NCBI GenBank assembly: GCA_902765855.1
Contig: CACXBF010000002.1
Span: 152,225-216,224, forward strand
Length of the DNA stretch: 64,000 nt
Reading direction: 5' to 3'
From: an uncultured Ruminococcus sp.
GTDB lineage: Bacteria > Bacillota > Clostridia > Oscillospirales > Acutalibacteraceae
The position numbers were made by a program, and so were the translations under genes. Positions 35,923-44,093 of the stretch are shown here, piece by piece; positions within the stretch are counted from its first letter, which is position 1; each line of letters opens with the position of its first letter. A model generated the notes under the pieces. The model had not been told where the DNA came from. It did no database searches and saw only the letters and a program-made list of their open reading frames with translations.

Positions 35923-36753
35923 ATGAAAAGAACTATTTCTATAAATCCTACAAAACCTCAATATATTACTGTTACAAATCTAAGTTATGCACAGGTTGAC
36001 TATTGGTTCGGACACGCAAGAATGGACTTAAAGCTTGATATAACTTTCCCAGAAGAACATACCGAAAAGAAATATCCTTGCATTGTGTGGATATGTGGTG
36101 GTGGTTGGCTTTCTATGGACAAATCTGTTCATATGGCTTATCTTTCAAAACTTGCTTTAGAGGGCTTCGTTGTTGCAAGTGTTCAGTATAGAACAAGCAA
36201 TGAAACTTCATATCCATCTCAGATTCAAGATGTGAAAGCCGGTATAAGATATTTAAAAGCACATTCTGAAAGGTATCATATAGATATTGAAAGAATAGGC
36301 ATAATGGGAGATTCTGCTGGTGGTTATCTTACAGCTATGGCAGCGTTTGATAACGATAAATCACTTGATATTGGAGCTTATCTTGATTATTCAAGTGAAG
36401 TCAAGGCGGCTTGTATGTGGTATCCGCCGACAAATCTTGCTGAGTTTATGAATACAAATCCTACCTCTCCAGAAAAACTTATGCTTGGAGCAGAACTTTC
36501 AAATGAAAAATCTGCCTTAGAGTCATCGCCAGTAAATTTTGTAAGAGAGAATTTGCCACCAAGCCTTATTATTCATGGTACAAATGATAATACAGTGCCA
36601 TTTTCACAAGGTGAGGAACTTTATGAAAAATTAAATTCATTTGGTAATGATGTAGAGCTTATTGCGATTGACGGGGCAGACCATGCAGACGAGCATTTCT
36701 TTCAGGACGAGATCTGGTCAGAAATCCTATCATTCTTCAAAGCAAAGTTATAA
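35923..36753 (+). CDS. Alpha/beta hydrolase (esterase/lipase-like)
   Basis: 276 residues without a signal peptide, so cytosolic. Oxyanion-hole motif WICGGGWLSMD (~50-60), nucleophile elbow GDSAGG (~125-130), catalytic Asp in HGTNDNTVPF (~221-230) and His in DGADHADEHFF (~247-257). It resembles the BD-FAE/acetyl-esterase group that removes acyl groups from oligosaccharides; the substrate cannot be set. Its stop codon abuts the stop of the next convergent gene. Confidence 0.85.
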   Translation: MKRTISINPTKPQYITVTNLSYAQVDYWFGHARMDLKLDITFPEEHTEKKYPCIVWICGGGWLSMDKSVHMAYLSKLALEGFVVASVQYRTSNETSYPSQIQDVKAGIRYLKAHSERYHIDIERIGIMGDSAGGYLTAMAAFDNDKSLDIGAYLDYSSEVKAACMWYPPTNLAEFMNTNPTSPEKLMLGAELSNEKSALESSPVNFVRENLPPSLIIHGTNDNTVPFSQGEELYEKLNSFGNDVELIAIDGADHADEHFFQDEIWSEILSFFKAKL

Positions 36754-37641
36754 TTATCTATCATAGTAAGGTGTATTTTCATATCCATCCTTTTGTAGTC
36801 TGAAAACCATTTTATCCAGTCGTTTCTTCCAAAAAACCTTGAACCATTTTTGTTTCCCAAAGAGCTTAACTATTTTTGGGCTAATTTTATAATATGTTTT
36901 GATAAACAATCTTCCAGGAAAAGATTTGCTTAGCTTAAAATCTCTAAATCGTCTTAAAGTCCAAACCTGTGGGCAATCATATGAGCCATATACACAGGTT
37001 GCAACATAACAGCCACCTGAATTTTTCTGAGTTTTTTGACTGTTTTCTGTAGGCTTGCTGTGAGCAATTCTTTTTATAGGTAATTCCGAAAGAGTAGTAT
37101 CTATTCTTTTCTTGATATATTCTTTGTTTACACCATAAGATGTCCAAAGAGTGATTATTGGAATGCCTGCTTCATCACATATATTATGTACTTTTTGGTC
37201 ACGCTCTTTACGCTGGTTTGAACTATGAGATGAATCATTTATTTCAATAAATATAAGTGGCTTAAATTCAGAATCTGTAATTAAAAAATCTATGTTTCTG
37301 AAAAGTTCATTTTGAAAATGAGAAGAATCGTCATCTTTAGAAATGACAGCAGCGAGATTTATTTGTGGAAAAAGCAAGTAGTTATCGGGGATAAGCTCTT
37401 TAATAGCATTATAAAATCCTTTTTCTGTTTCAGTAATGAGCGACGGCTTAGGATTATAAATAAATTTTTGAGATTGTTGTGTATCATTACTTTGAGTTGA
37501 GGAACTTTCGCAATTTGAATTTGGACTATGCCATTTGCCACATTTTTCACACTTGATAAGTTTACCATCTTTAGAAAGATAATAGCATTTTTTACACAGA
37601 TTATATCTGCCACTATCTTCTCCGCAAGATTCGCAAATCAT
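36754..37641 (-). CDS. Zinc-ribbon/DUF2726 nuclease-like protein with CFI-box-type C-terminus
   Basis: 295 residues. N-terminal Cys pairs (CESC, CKKC, CEKC; residues ~3-45) suggest zinc ribbons. The middle (~75-185) matches DUF2726, a PD-(D/E)XK-like fold, with NIDFLITDSEFKPLIFIEIND (~123-143) giving the likely Asp and Glu. The C-terminal ~80 residues (CYVATCVYGSYDCPQVWTLR, then a Phe/Lys/Trp-rich stretch ending PYYDR) match a short conserved C-terminal domain of unknown role found on many unrelated bacterial proteins. Start ATG 37641 has AGGAGGG 6 nt upstream. Possible nucleic-acid-related function, unproven. Confidence 0.7.
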   Translation of the reverse strand: MICESCGEDSGRYNLCKKCYYLSKDGKLIKCEKCGKWHSPNSNCESSSTQSNDTQQSQKFIYNPKPSLITETEKGFYNAIKELIPDNYLLFPQINLAAVISKDDDSSHFQNELFRNIDFLITDSEFKPLIFIEINDSSHSSNQRKERDQKVHNICDEAGIPIITLWTSYGVNKEYIKKRIDTTLSELPIKRIAHSKPTENSQKTQKNSGGCYVATCVYGSYDCPQVWTLRRFRDFKLSKSFPGRLFIKTYYKISPKIVKLFGKQKWFKVFWKKRLDKMVFRLQKDGYENTPYYDR

Positions 37642-37785
37642 ATTAAACCCTCCTGAAATATACATTGTTTTTATTTAAGTGTATCATATTTGTAAAATTT
37701 TGTAAATAATATTGTACAAAATAAATCTTTAATTTTTACTATTTTATAATAGCAAAAACTTCTTTCTAAAGTTGCTTCAAAAAGG

Positions 37786-37814
37786 TTGACACAAAGTCGT
37801 ATAAATGATATATT
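37786..37814 (+). promoter_or_regulatory. Promoter of lysine-pathway operon
   Basis: TTGACA (37786-37791), 17-nt spacer, TATATT (37809-37814), ~27 nt before the riboswitch. Confidence 0.75.
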
Positions 37815-37840
37815 ATGAACTGTAAGAATTTTTAAATTCC

Positions 37841-38005
37841 GGGATAGAGGTGCGTTAATTCGTGTAGCAAGGAGGAGAGTTCCGAAATCTGAGATACCTT
37901 GCGAATAGAATTATCGCCGAAGCGTAGGGTTATGGTAAAACCTTTCGCTGGCCGTGTGGAACATCTCCATATGGCTGTCATCATACTTATGATGGAGAGC
38001 TATTC
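37841..38005 (+). promoter_or_regulatory. Lysine riboswitch (L box)
   Basis: The closing helix pairs GATAG (37843) with CTATT (38000). L-box segments in order: GATAGAGGTGCG, GTAGCAAGGAGGAGAG, CGCCGAAGCG (~37916), CGCTGG, GGCTGTCAT and GATGGAGAGCTATTC (37991-38005). It precedes a terminator and asd-dapA, so lysine should shut the operon off by termination. Confidence 0.9.
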
Positions 38006-38044
38006 TTTATATAATATAGAGGCAGCTTAATAATATCAGAAGTA

Positions 38045-38074
38045 TGAACCGGTTTTTATTGAACCGGTTTTTTG
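38045..38074 (+). terminator. Terminator of lysine riboswitch
   Basis: GAACCGG (38046-38052) pairs with CCGGTT (38064-38069), followed by TTTT. A long open frame that begins at 38044 would be read from this terminator and is not used. Confidence 0.8.
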
Positions 38075-38139
38075 TTGCTCTTTTATTCGGGATAACGAAA
38101 TTTTTTGCCATAAGGCAATGCAAAAGGAGTTTTTATATT

Positions 38140-39216
38140 ATGAAAAAGTACAATGTAGGTATTATCGGTGCTACAGGCATGGTCGGACAGCGTTTTGCTA
38201 CACTTCTTGAGAACCATCCTTGGTTCAATGTTGTTGCTCTCGCAGCAAGTGCTCGTTCAGCAGGCAAAACATATAAAGAAGCAGTCGCTAATCGTTGGGC
38301 TATGACAACACCTATTCCAAAAGCTATGGAAGATATGGTTATCCTTGATGCTGCAAATGTAGAAGAAGTTGCGTCTAAGGTTGATTTCGTATTCTGTGCT
38401 GTTGATATGAAGAAGGACGAAATCAAGGCTTTGGAAGAGGCTTATGCAAAGGCAGAGTGCCCGGTTGTTTCTAATAACAGTGCTAACCGTTTCACACCTG
38501 ATGTTCCTATGATTATCCCAGAAATCAATGACGAGCATCTTAAAATTATCGAGGCTCAGAGAAAGCGTCTTGGCACAAAGAAAGGCTTTGTTGCTGTTAA
38601 ATCTAACTGCTCACTTCAGAGCTATGTTCCTGCTATACACCCACTTCTCAAGTATGGTGTTAAGAAGGTTCTTGCTTGCACATATCAGGCAATTTCAGGT
38701 GCAGGAAAAACTTTCGAGCGTTGGCCTGAAATGGTAGATAACCTTATTCCATATATCGGCGGCGAGGAAGAGAAGTCCGAGCAAGAGCCACTCAAGATTT
38801 GGGGTAAAATCGAAAACGGCGAAATCGTTAAGACTAATACTCCTGCAATCACAGCTCAGTGCCTCCGTGTTCCTGTAAGTGACGGACACACAGCAGCAGT
38901 TTTTGTAGAACTTGAGCAAAAGCCATCAGTTGAGGAAATCATCGAAACTTGGGAATCTTATAGCGGTAAGCCACAAGAGCTTCAGCTTCCAAGTGCTCCA
39001 AAGCAATTCCTCCACTATTTCAGAGAGCCAGACCAACCACAGATTAAATCAGCAAGAACACTTGAAAATGGTATGGCTATTTCTGTTGGCAGACTCAGAG
39101 AGGATACTCAGTATACTTACAAGTTTGTTTGTATGTCACATAATACTCTCAGAGGTGCAGCAGGCGGTGCAGTTCTTCTTGCAGAACTTCTTGCAGCAGA
39201 AGGTTATTTTGACTAA
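38140..39216 (+). CDS. asd: Aspartate-semialdehyde dehydrogenase
   Basis: 358 residues, the longer archaeal/fungal-like class. Reduces aspartyl phosphate to aspartate semialdehyde, the branch point to lysine, threonine and methionine. NADP site GATGMVGQRF (~10-19), active-site Cys in SNCSLQSYVP (~148-157), SGAGKT (~184-189) and the His in SDGHTAAVFVEL (~246-257). Start at 38140 is set by AAAGGAG and by the family N-terminus. First gene after the lysine riboswitch. Confidence 0.95.
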   Translation: MKKYNVGIIGATGMVGQRFATLLENHPWFNVVALAASARSAGKTYKEAVANRWAMTTPIPKAMEDMVILDAANVEEVASKVDFVFCAVDMKKDEIKALEEAYAKAECPVVSNNSANRFTPDVPMIIPEINDEHLKIIEAQRKRLGTKKGFVAVKSNCSLQSYVPAIHPLLKYGVKKVLACTYQAISGAGKTFERWPEMVDNLIPYIGGEEEKSEQEPLKIWGKIENGEIVKTNTPAITAQCLRVPVSDGHTAAVFVELEQKPSVEEIIETWESYSGKPQELQLPSAPKQFLHYFREPDQPQIKSARTLENGMAISVGRLREDTQYTYKFVCMSHNTLRGAAGGAVLLAELLAAEGYFD

Positions 39217-39265
39217 TTAAATTCTAATCCTAATAAATCTAAAATCTATAAAACGGGGTGATACT

Positions 39266-40153
39266 ATGTCAGAACACATTTTTGAGGGTTCAGGCGTTGC
39301 TATTATTACACCTATGAATCCCGATGGCTCAGTAAACTTTGACGAGCTTGGACGAATTATCGATTTCCAAATCGAAAATGGTACTGATGCAATTATAACC
39401 TGTGGTACAACAGGTGAATCCGCAACTCTCAATAACGAGGAACATTGCGAGGTTATTGAGTACACTATCAAGAAGGTTGCACATCGTGTACCTGTTATTG
39501 CAGGTGCAGGAAGCAATGACACAAACTATGCAATAGGACTTTCAAAGCACGCTCAGGCTGTTGGTGCAGACGCTATTCTTTCCGTTACACCATATTATAA
39601 TAAGACCTCTCAGGCAGGACTTATCCGCCACTATACAGCTATTGCAGATAATGTTGATATTCCGATTATTCTTTATAATGTTCCGTCAAGAACAGGCTGT
39701 AACATTAAGCCGGAAACATATTACGAACTCTCCAAGCACCCGAATATCAAGGCTACTAAGGAAGCTAACGGCGATACATCAGCACTTGTACGCACAATGG
39801 CTCTTTGCGGAGATAACCTTGATGTATATTCAGGCGAGGATAGTCAGGCTTTCACAATTACTGCTATGGGCGGTAAGGGTGTTATTTCCGTATTTGCAAA
39901 TATATGCCCTAAGGAAAGCCACGAGCTTGTAGCTGCTGCACTTGCAGGTGATTTCAAGAAGTCATTTGAGATGCAGAAGAAGTATATCAAGCTTATGGAT
40001 ATGCTTTTCTCAGATGTCAACCCTATTCCGATTAAGGAAGCTATGAATATGTTCGGCTTCAACTGTGGAGACTGCCGTTTGCCACTTACTGCTATGAGCG
40101 AAAGCGGTCACGAGGCATTGAGAAAGACTCTCGTTGAATACGGCCTTATTTAA
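39266..40153 (+). CDS. dapA: 4-hydroxy-tetrahydrodipicolinate synthase
   Basis: 295 residues. Condenses pyruvate with aspartate semialdehyde. TIM-barrel motifs: CGTTGESATL (~46-55), the YNVPSRTGCN loop with catalytic Tyr (~137-146), and the Schiff-base Lys in IKATKEANGD (~160-169). Starts 49 nt after asd; ribosome site GGGGTGAT. A repeat block separates it from dapB. Confidence 0.96.
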   Translation: MSEHIFEGSGVAIITPMNPDGSVNFDELGRIIDFQIENGTDAIITCGTTGESATLNNEEHCEVIEYTIKKVAHRVPVIAGAGSNDTNYAIGLSKHAQAVGADAILSVTPYYNKTSQAGLIRHYTAIADNVDIPIILYNVPSRTGCNIKPETYYELSKHPNIKATKEANGDTSALVRTMALCGDNLDVYSGEDSQAFTITAMGGKGVISVFANICPKESHELVAAALAGDFKKSFEMQKKYIKLMDMLFSDVNPIPIKEAMNMFGFNCGDCRLPLTAMSESGHEALRKTLVEYGLI

Positions 40154-40355
40154 GCAGCGCTCCGCAGTCAAGACGCGGAATCGCTTAGCTAATGCACTGC
40201 CCCAAGAAACTTAGAAGTTTCGCTCGAGCCTTTTCTACACCAGCTTTGCTGGTGAAAGCTGCTCGCAGGGTTGAGGGACGGAGTCCCTCATGGGTTTTAA
40301 GGGCAACGCCCTTAACATCCTTTACTCTTGAGCGGCGGACTTTGTCCGCCGCTTA
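40154..40355. repeat. Mosaic palindromic intergenic repeat, block 6, between dapA and dapB
   Basis: Hairpins: a GAGCCTTTTC...GCTCG unit whose loop holds a nested ACCAGC-TTT-GCTGGT (~40231-40245), GAGGGAC-GGA-GTCCCTC (~40273-40289), TTAAGGGC-AAC-GCCCTTAA (~40297) and AGCGGCGGAC-TTT-GTCCGCCGCT (40331-40353). Confidence 0.88.
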
Positions 40356-40420
40356 ATTTCTTATGTTTTATATAAGTGTGTTAGCTTACTATGATTTTTA
40401 AATAAAAGGATGTGTAAACG

Positions 40421-41182
40421 ATGACAAAGATAGTTCTTTGTGGAGCTTGCGGAAAGATGGGAGCAGCTATCGCTGCTGCTGTTGATAATCGTTCCGATTG
40501 TGAAATTGTTGCAGGCGTTGATATTGCAAAAAAAGAAGGCTTAGGATTCCCGGTATACAGCAGTTTTGCAGAAATAGCAGAAACTGCCGATGTAGTAATC
40601 GACTTTTCTAATCCTGCTTGTCTCGATGATATGCTTGCATATTGCATTGAAAAGAAGTTGCCTGCTGTAATATGCACAACAGGTTATAGCCCTGAACAGG
40701 TTGCACAGATTAAGGAAGCTTCAAAGGAAATTGCTATTTTCTATTCAGGAAATATGTCACTCGGTATAAATCTTCTAATCGAGCTTTCCAAGAAAGCCGC
40801 TAAGGTATTTGGTGAAAGCTTTGATATAGAGATTATCGAAAAGCATCATAACCAAAAGCTCGATGCACCGAGCGGTACAGCACTTATGATAGCTGATGCA
40901 ATAACAGAGTACGCAAAAAATGACGCACAGTATGTTTATGACCGCCACGCATACAGAAAAAAGCGTGATAAGCGTGAAATCGGCATCCACGCTGTTCGTG
41001 GTGGAAATATTGTCGGCGAACACGAAGTACTTTTTGCAGGTACAGATGAGCTTTTCACAATAAGTCATTCTGCCCGTTCAAAGTCAGTTTTTGCAGTCGG
41101 AGCAGTTAATGCGGCAGTATATATGAACGGTCAGTCAGCCGGAATGTACGATATGAGCGACTTACTCTCCGCACAAAATTAA
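40421..41182 (+). CDS. dapB: 4-hydroxy-tetrahydrodipicolinate reductase
   Basis: 253 residues. N-terminal Rossmann GACGKMGAAIA (~7-17) and the catalytic region EKHHNQKLDAPSGTA (~142-156), with the conserved His pair and Lys; RGGNIVGEHEV (~194-204). Continues the lysine/diaminopimelate pathway. Ribosome site AAAAGGATG. It is downstream of dapA but across the repeat block, and followed by HIT after 18 nt. Confidence 0.95.
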   Translation: MTKIVLCGACGKMGAAIAAAVDNRSDCEIVAGVDIAKKEGLGFPVYSSFAEIAETADVVIDFSNPACLDDMLAYCIEKKLPAVICTTGYSPEQVAQIKEASKEIAIFYSGNMSLGINLLIELSKKAAKVFGESFDIEIIEKHHNQKLDAPSGTALMIADAITEYAKNDAQYVYDRHAYRKKRDKREIGIHAVRGGNIVGEHEVLFAGTDELFTISHSARSKSVFAVGAVNAAVYMNGQSAGMYDMSDLLSAQN

Positions 41183-41200
41183 AATTCTTAGGAGTTATTT

Positions 41201-41605
41201 ATGTGTGATTGTATTTTTTGTAAGATAATTAAAAATGAAATTCCAAGTTTGAAAATATATGAAAACTCGAATGTTCTTGTTATTTTGGATGTTGCAAAAG
41301 ATGTGAACGGGCATATGTTAGCAATTCCTAAAAAGCATATTAAAAATATTCTTGACTGTGATGAGGAAACGCTTCATCAACTGATTAGCACAGTTAAATT
41401 GGTGTCAGAACATTGTGTTAATGAGTGTGGATATGACGGCATAAACTTATTAAATGCGAATGAAGAAAGCGCTGGACAGTCTGTTCCGCATTTTCATATT
41501 CATATTATTCCAAGAAAGAATAACGATGATATAGACGCATGGCCACGCTTTAATGGTGCAACACTTTCAAATGAAATAGCATATGAAAGGCTGCATATTA
41601 AATAA
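41201..41605 (+). CDS. HIT-family nucleotide-binding hydrolase
   Basis: 134 residues with the histidine triad HFHIHIIPR (~98-106) and the N-terminal CIFCKIIKNEIPS (~4-16), which contains a C-x2-C zinc-site half. HIT proteins of this branch hydrolyse nucleoside phosphoramidates or dinucleotides. Physiological substrate unknown. Between dapB and an ACT protein, apparently in the same transcript. Confidence 0.9.
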   Translation: MCDCIFCKIIKNEIPSLKIYENSNVLVILDVAKDVNGHMLAIPKKHIKNILDCDEETLHQLISTVKLVSEHCVNECGYDGINLLNANEESAGQSVPHFHIHIIPRKNNDDIDAWPRFNGATLSNEIAYERLHIK

Positions 41606-41643
41606 AATAATAATATTTTATAACTTGAAAGGAGCTGTTTGTT

Positions 41644-42099
41644 TTGAGTAAATTTAACCCTGTTATTAAAACCTGTGAAGATGTCACATTGATTAAACTT
41701 ATGAATGTACCGAGTGATATGGCGTTTATAGGAGAGGTATTCGGAAAAATTGCAGAACTTTCTGTAGATGTAAATATGATTTCACTTTCAGAAAACAGTA
41801 ACCGTTCAGTTCTTGCTTTTACTGTCAAGGACGATGATTTTATTAAAACTGTGGAGTATACATCTAAGCTCAAAGATGGCTCTGTAAAGCCAATAGTTTC
41901 TAGCGGAAACTGCATTATTTCTATAGTTGATGTTGCTATGGAGAATGCCCCGGGTGTCGCTGCAAAGGTATTTAAGACCTTGGCTGAGGCAAATGTACAG
42001 ATTATGCTTATTACAACGAGTGAATCACAAATTTCTGTACTTGTAACTCGTGCAGACTTCGATGACGCAGTAGATAGTCTTAACCGCCAGTTTGCATAA
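41644..42099 (+). CDS. Tandem ACT-domain protein resembling aspartokinase regulatory region
   Basis: 151 residues from a TTG start (AAGGAGCTG upstream). Two ACT units: VTLIKLMNVPSDMAFIGEVF (~14-33) onward, and CIISIVDVAMENAPGVAAKV (~84-103) onward, ending SVLVTRADFDDAVDSL. This is the layout of the C-terminal lysine/threonine-sensing part of aspartokinase, here without the kinase domain. It could be a free allosteric subunit or an evolved sensor. Its place in the riboswitch-controlled lysine cluster supports an amino-acid-sensing role. Confidence 0.8.
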   Translation: MSKFNPVIKTCEDVTLIKLMNVPSDMAFIGEVFGKIAELSVDVNMISLSENSNRSVLAFTVKDDDFIKTVEYTSKLKDGSVKPIVSSGNCIISIVDVAMENAPGVAAKVFKTLAEANVQIMLITTSESQISVLVTRADFDDAVDSLNRQFA

Positions 42100-42148
42100 A
42101 ATAAAGGACGAATATTATTCGCCCATAAATTCAGAGGTATGATATACT

Positions 42149-42589
42149 GTGAAAAAGTTTTTTAGAGAATTTAAAGAATTTGCACTTCGTGGAAGTGTAA
42201 TGGACCTTGCAATCGGTGTTATCATAGGTGCGGCATTTCAAGCAATAGTTAATTCACTTGTAAAGGATATTATGTCGCCTTTGATAGGACTTGTCGCAAA
42301 AACAGATTTATCAGATTTGTCTGTTGAGATTTTCGGCGTAAGTGTGAAGTATGGTTCGTTTTTAACAGCGGTTATCAACTTCATCATTATGGCATTTGTC
42401 ATCTTTCTGCTTGTTAAGGGACTTAATGCTTTATCAAGACTCGGAAAGAAAAACAAGCCCGAGGAGACTGAAGAGCCTACCGTCAAGACTTGTCCTTTCT
42501 GTATGACAGAGATTGATATTAAGGCTACACGCTGTCCACACTGCACATCTCATCTTGATGAGGTTTTCGCAGATGCAGACAAGGATTAA
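42149..42589 (+). CDS. mscL: Large-conductance mechanosensitive channel MscL with C-terminal zinc ribbon
   Basis: 146 residues from GTG. N-terminal [26 protein letters not shown] (read as [13 protein letters not shown] and [12 protein letters not shown], ~4-31) is the classic MscL amphipathic helix and TM1; TM2 is ~70-92. Releases solutes under hypo-osmotic stress. The cytoplasmic tail (~110-146) is not the usual helical bundle alone but carries C-P-F-C ... C-P-H-C, a zinc ribbon. Confidence 0.92.
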   Translation: MKKFFREFKEFALRGSVMDLAIGVIIGAAFQAIVNSLVKDIMSPLIGLVAKTDLSDLSVEIFGVSVKYGSFLTAVINFIIMAFVIFLLVKGLNALSRLGKKNKPEETEEPTVKTCPFCMTEIDIKATRCPHCTSHLDEVFADADKD

Positions 42590-42602
42590 GCCCAAAATTT
42601 AA

Positions 42603-42842
42603 TTATAACATAAAGTCTTCGGGAGAGTATTTCTGAAGCGGAGGAAGCCTATTTGGTTCACGCTTTAGAGGGTCATATTTAAATTTCTTACAGCCGCCCT
42701 CTTGAGGTGTTGAACCGCTGTAACAAAGAATAGTTCCGTCATCTTTAACTCGACCGAAACAGCAATATTCGCACTTTGGCTCAATATTGTTGCCGAAAAG
42801 TTTTTTCTGAAAAGGCAGCTTTATATTATTTAGGTTAATCAT
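42603..42842 (-). CDS. Small Cys-rich conserved hypothetical protein
   Basis: 79 residues. Contains CEYCCFGRVKDDGTILCYSG (~24-43) and GGCKKFKYDPLKREP (~49-63): five Cys that could bind a metal. I know of similar short proteins in Clostridia but no function. AAGGAATGATG precedes the ATG at usable spacing. Convergent with mscL (13 nt between stops) and divergent from pgeF. Confidence 0.7.
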   Translation of the reverse strand: MINLNNIKLPFQKKLFGNNIEPKCEYCCFGRVKDDGTILCYSGSTPQEGGCKKFKYDPLKREPNRLPPLQKYSPEDFML

Positions 42843-42951
42843 AAATCATCATTCCTTATCTTAAATAAACGCCGAAGTGCGTATTATTGTCTATCGACCT
42901 ATTATAACACTTTTTGCAAAATATTGCAAATATCGTATTAGGAGAATGAAT

Positions 42952-43785
42952 GTGATATTCAAGAGCGATAATACAAACTTAAATTTTGTCAACGGAGTTG
43001 GCTTTTTAACATTTCCTAATCTTTCAGAATTGGATTTTGTTAAGCACGCATTTTCTACACGCATTGGCGGTGTTAGTGATAACGAATTTAAGTCTATGAA
43101 CCTTGCATTTGGCAGAGGGGATTCTGACGAAAATGTCAGAGAGAATTATAAGCTTATGTGCGATGCAGTGGGTTTTGATTACTCAACGCTTGTAAGTTCT
43201 GCACAAGACCATCATACCTTTGTACGCAAGGTTACTTCTGCGGATTGCGGCATAGGAATTGAGCGTCCTAAGGATATACTCAGTGTAGACGGTCTTATGA
43301 CTAATGAGCCTAATGTTACGCTTGTGACGCATTATGCGGATTGTACGCCGCTTCTTTTTGCCGACCCAGAAAAGCGTGTTATAGCAACCTCACACGCCGG
43401 CTGGAGAGGCACAGCCAGCAGAATGGGGCAGGTTACGGTTGAGCGAATGACCGAAGAATATGGTTGTGACCCAGAGGATATTATAGCAGTTGTAGGTCCT
43501 GCGATAGGTGGTTGCTGTTATGAAGTCGATACACCTGTTTATGAGAAATTTGCCTCAATGATAGATTTGCGTCCGGCATATTTCACAAAATCACTTGGCA
43601 GGGGAAAGCATATTGTCGATTTAAAGGAAGTAAACCGCAGAACTTTGCTTAATGCGGGTTTATTGCCTGAAAATATTCTTGTCAGTGACCTTTGCACAAA
43701 ATGCAACAGTGACCTTCTATTTTCGCATAGAGCAACAAACGGTAAGCGTGGAGGCTTAAGTGCTTTCATTTCTATTGTTGAATAA
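42952..43785 (+). CDS. pgeF: YfiH/PgeF family polyphenol oxidase-like protein (laccase domain)
   Basis: 277 residues. The DUF152 fold shows FSTRIGGVS (~35-43), the metal-binding His in QDHHT (~84-88), THYADCTPLLFAD (~124-136), ATSHAGWRGT (~142-151) and GPAIGGCCYEV (~183-193). Members act as purine nucleoside phosphorylases/deaminases or edit peptidoglycan precursors. Start is GTG at 42952, with AGGAG 7 nt upstream; the ATG at 42946 is too close to that site. Confidence 0.88.
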   Translation: MIFKSDNTNLNFVNGVGFLTFPNLSELDFVKHAFSTRIGGVSDNEFKSMNLAFGRGDSDENVRENYKLMCDAVGFDYSTLVSSAQDHHTFVRKVTSADCGIGIERPKDILSVDGLMTNEPNVTLVTHYADCTPLLFADPEKRVIATSHAGWRGTASRMGQVTVERMTEEYGCDPEDIIAVVGPAIGGCCYEVDTPVYEKFASMIDLRPAYFTKSLGRGKHIVDLKEVNRRTLLNAGLLPENILVSDLCTKCNSDLLFSHRATNGKRGGLSAFISIVE

Positions 43786-43956
43786 TCATCAATATACAAT
43801 TATTAAATAAACTATATATATCAATGGTTTTAAATTTAAGATTTATTTTTTAAATTTCCTTGAAGTAAAATTATTTAGCAAAATTTGTTGTATAGTTATT
43901 TATGTTCGCATTTTGATTAGGGTACTCTACATTTTGTGGTTTATAAAAATTTGTTA

Positions 43957-43972
43957 AATCTATATATTGACA
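43957..43972. promoter_or_regulatory. NrdR box 1 (overlaps -35)
   Basis: AATCTATATATTGACA contains the NrdR-box core CTATATATTG (43960-43969). It overlaps the -35 TTGACA. Confidence 0.7.
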
Positions 43973-43995
43973 ACTTTTCCTAATAGTGCTACTAT
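43967..43995 (+). promoter_or_regulatory. Promoter of nrdD
   Basis: TTGACA (43967-43972), 17-nt spacer, TACTAT (43990-43995). Confidence 0.78.
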
Positions 43996-44004
43996 ATATT
44001 GTAT
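43989..44004. promoter_or_regulatory. NrdR box 2 (overlaps -10)
   Basis: CTACTATATATTGTAT matches the consensus ACACWATATATWGTGT at 13 of 16 positions, with the same core CTATATATTG (43992-44001). It is exactly 32 bp from box 1. Confidence 0.75.
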
Positions 44005-44006
44005 CA

Positions 44007-44066
44007 CAAACAGGAAAATATCTTAGCTTTATATTCTGAAAGCCTGTTTGCAAGCAGGCTTTTTTA
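44007..44066 (+). promoter_or_regulatory. Possible attenuator leader of nrdD
   Basis: AAGCCTG (44040-44046) and CAGGCTT (44055-44061) plus T-run form a terminator. CAAACAGG (44007-44014) is the exact complement of CCTGTTTG (44043-44050) and could form a competing antiterminator. Confidence 0.5.
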
Positions 44067-44093
44067 TTGCGATTTTTTAAGGGAGTATTTAAA

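Noticed and set aside
38044-38139. N-terminal extension of Asd
   Set aside because: It would begin within the riboswitch terminator; the family N-terminus and ribosome site fix the start at 38140.
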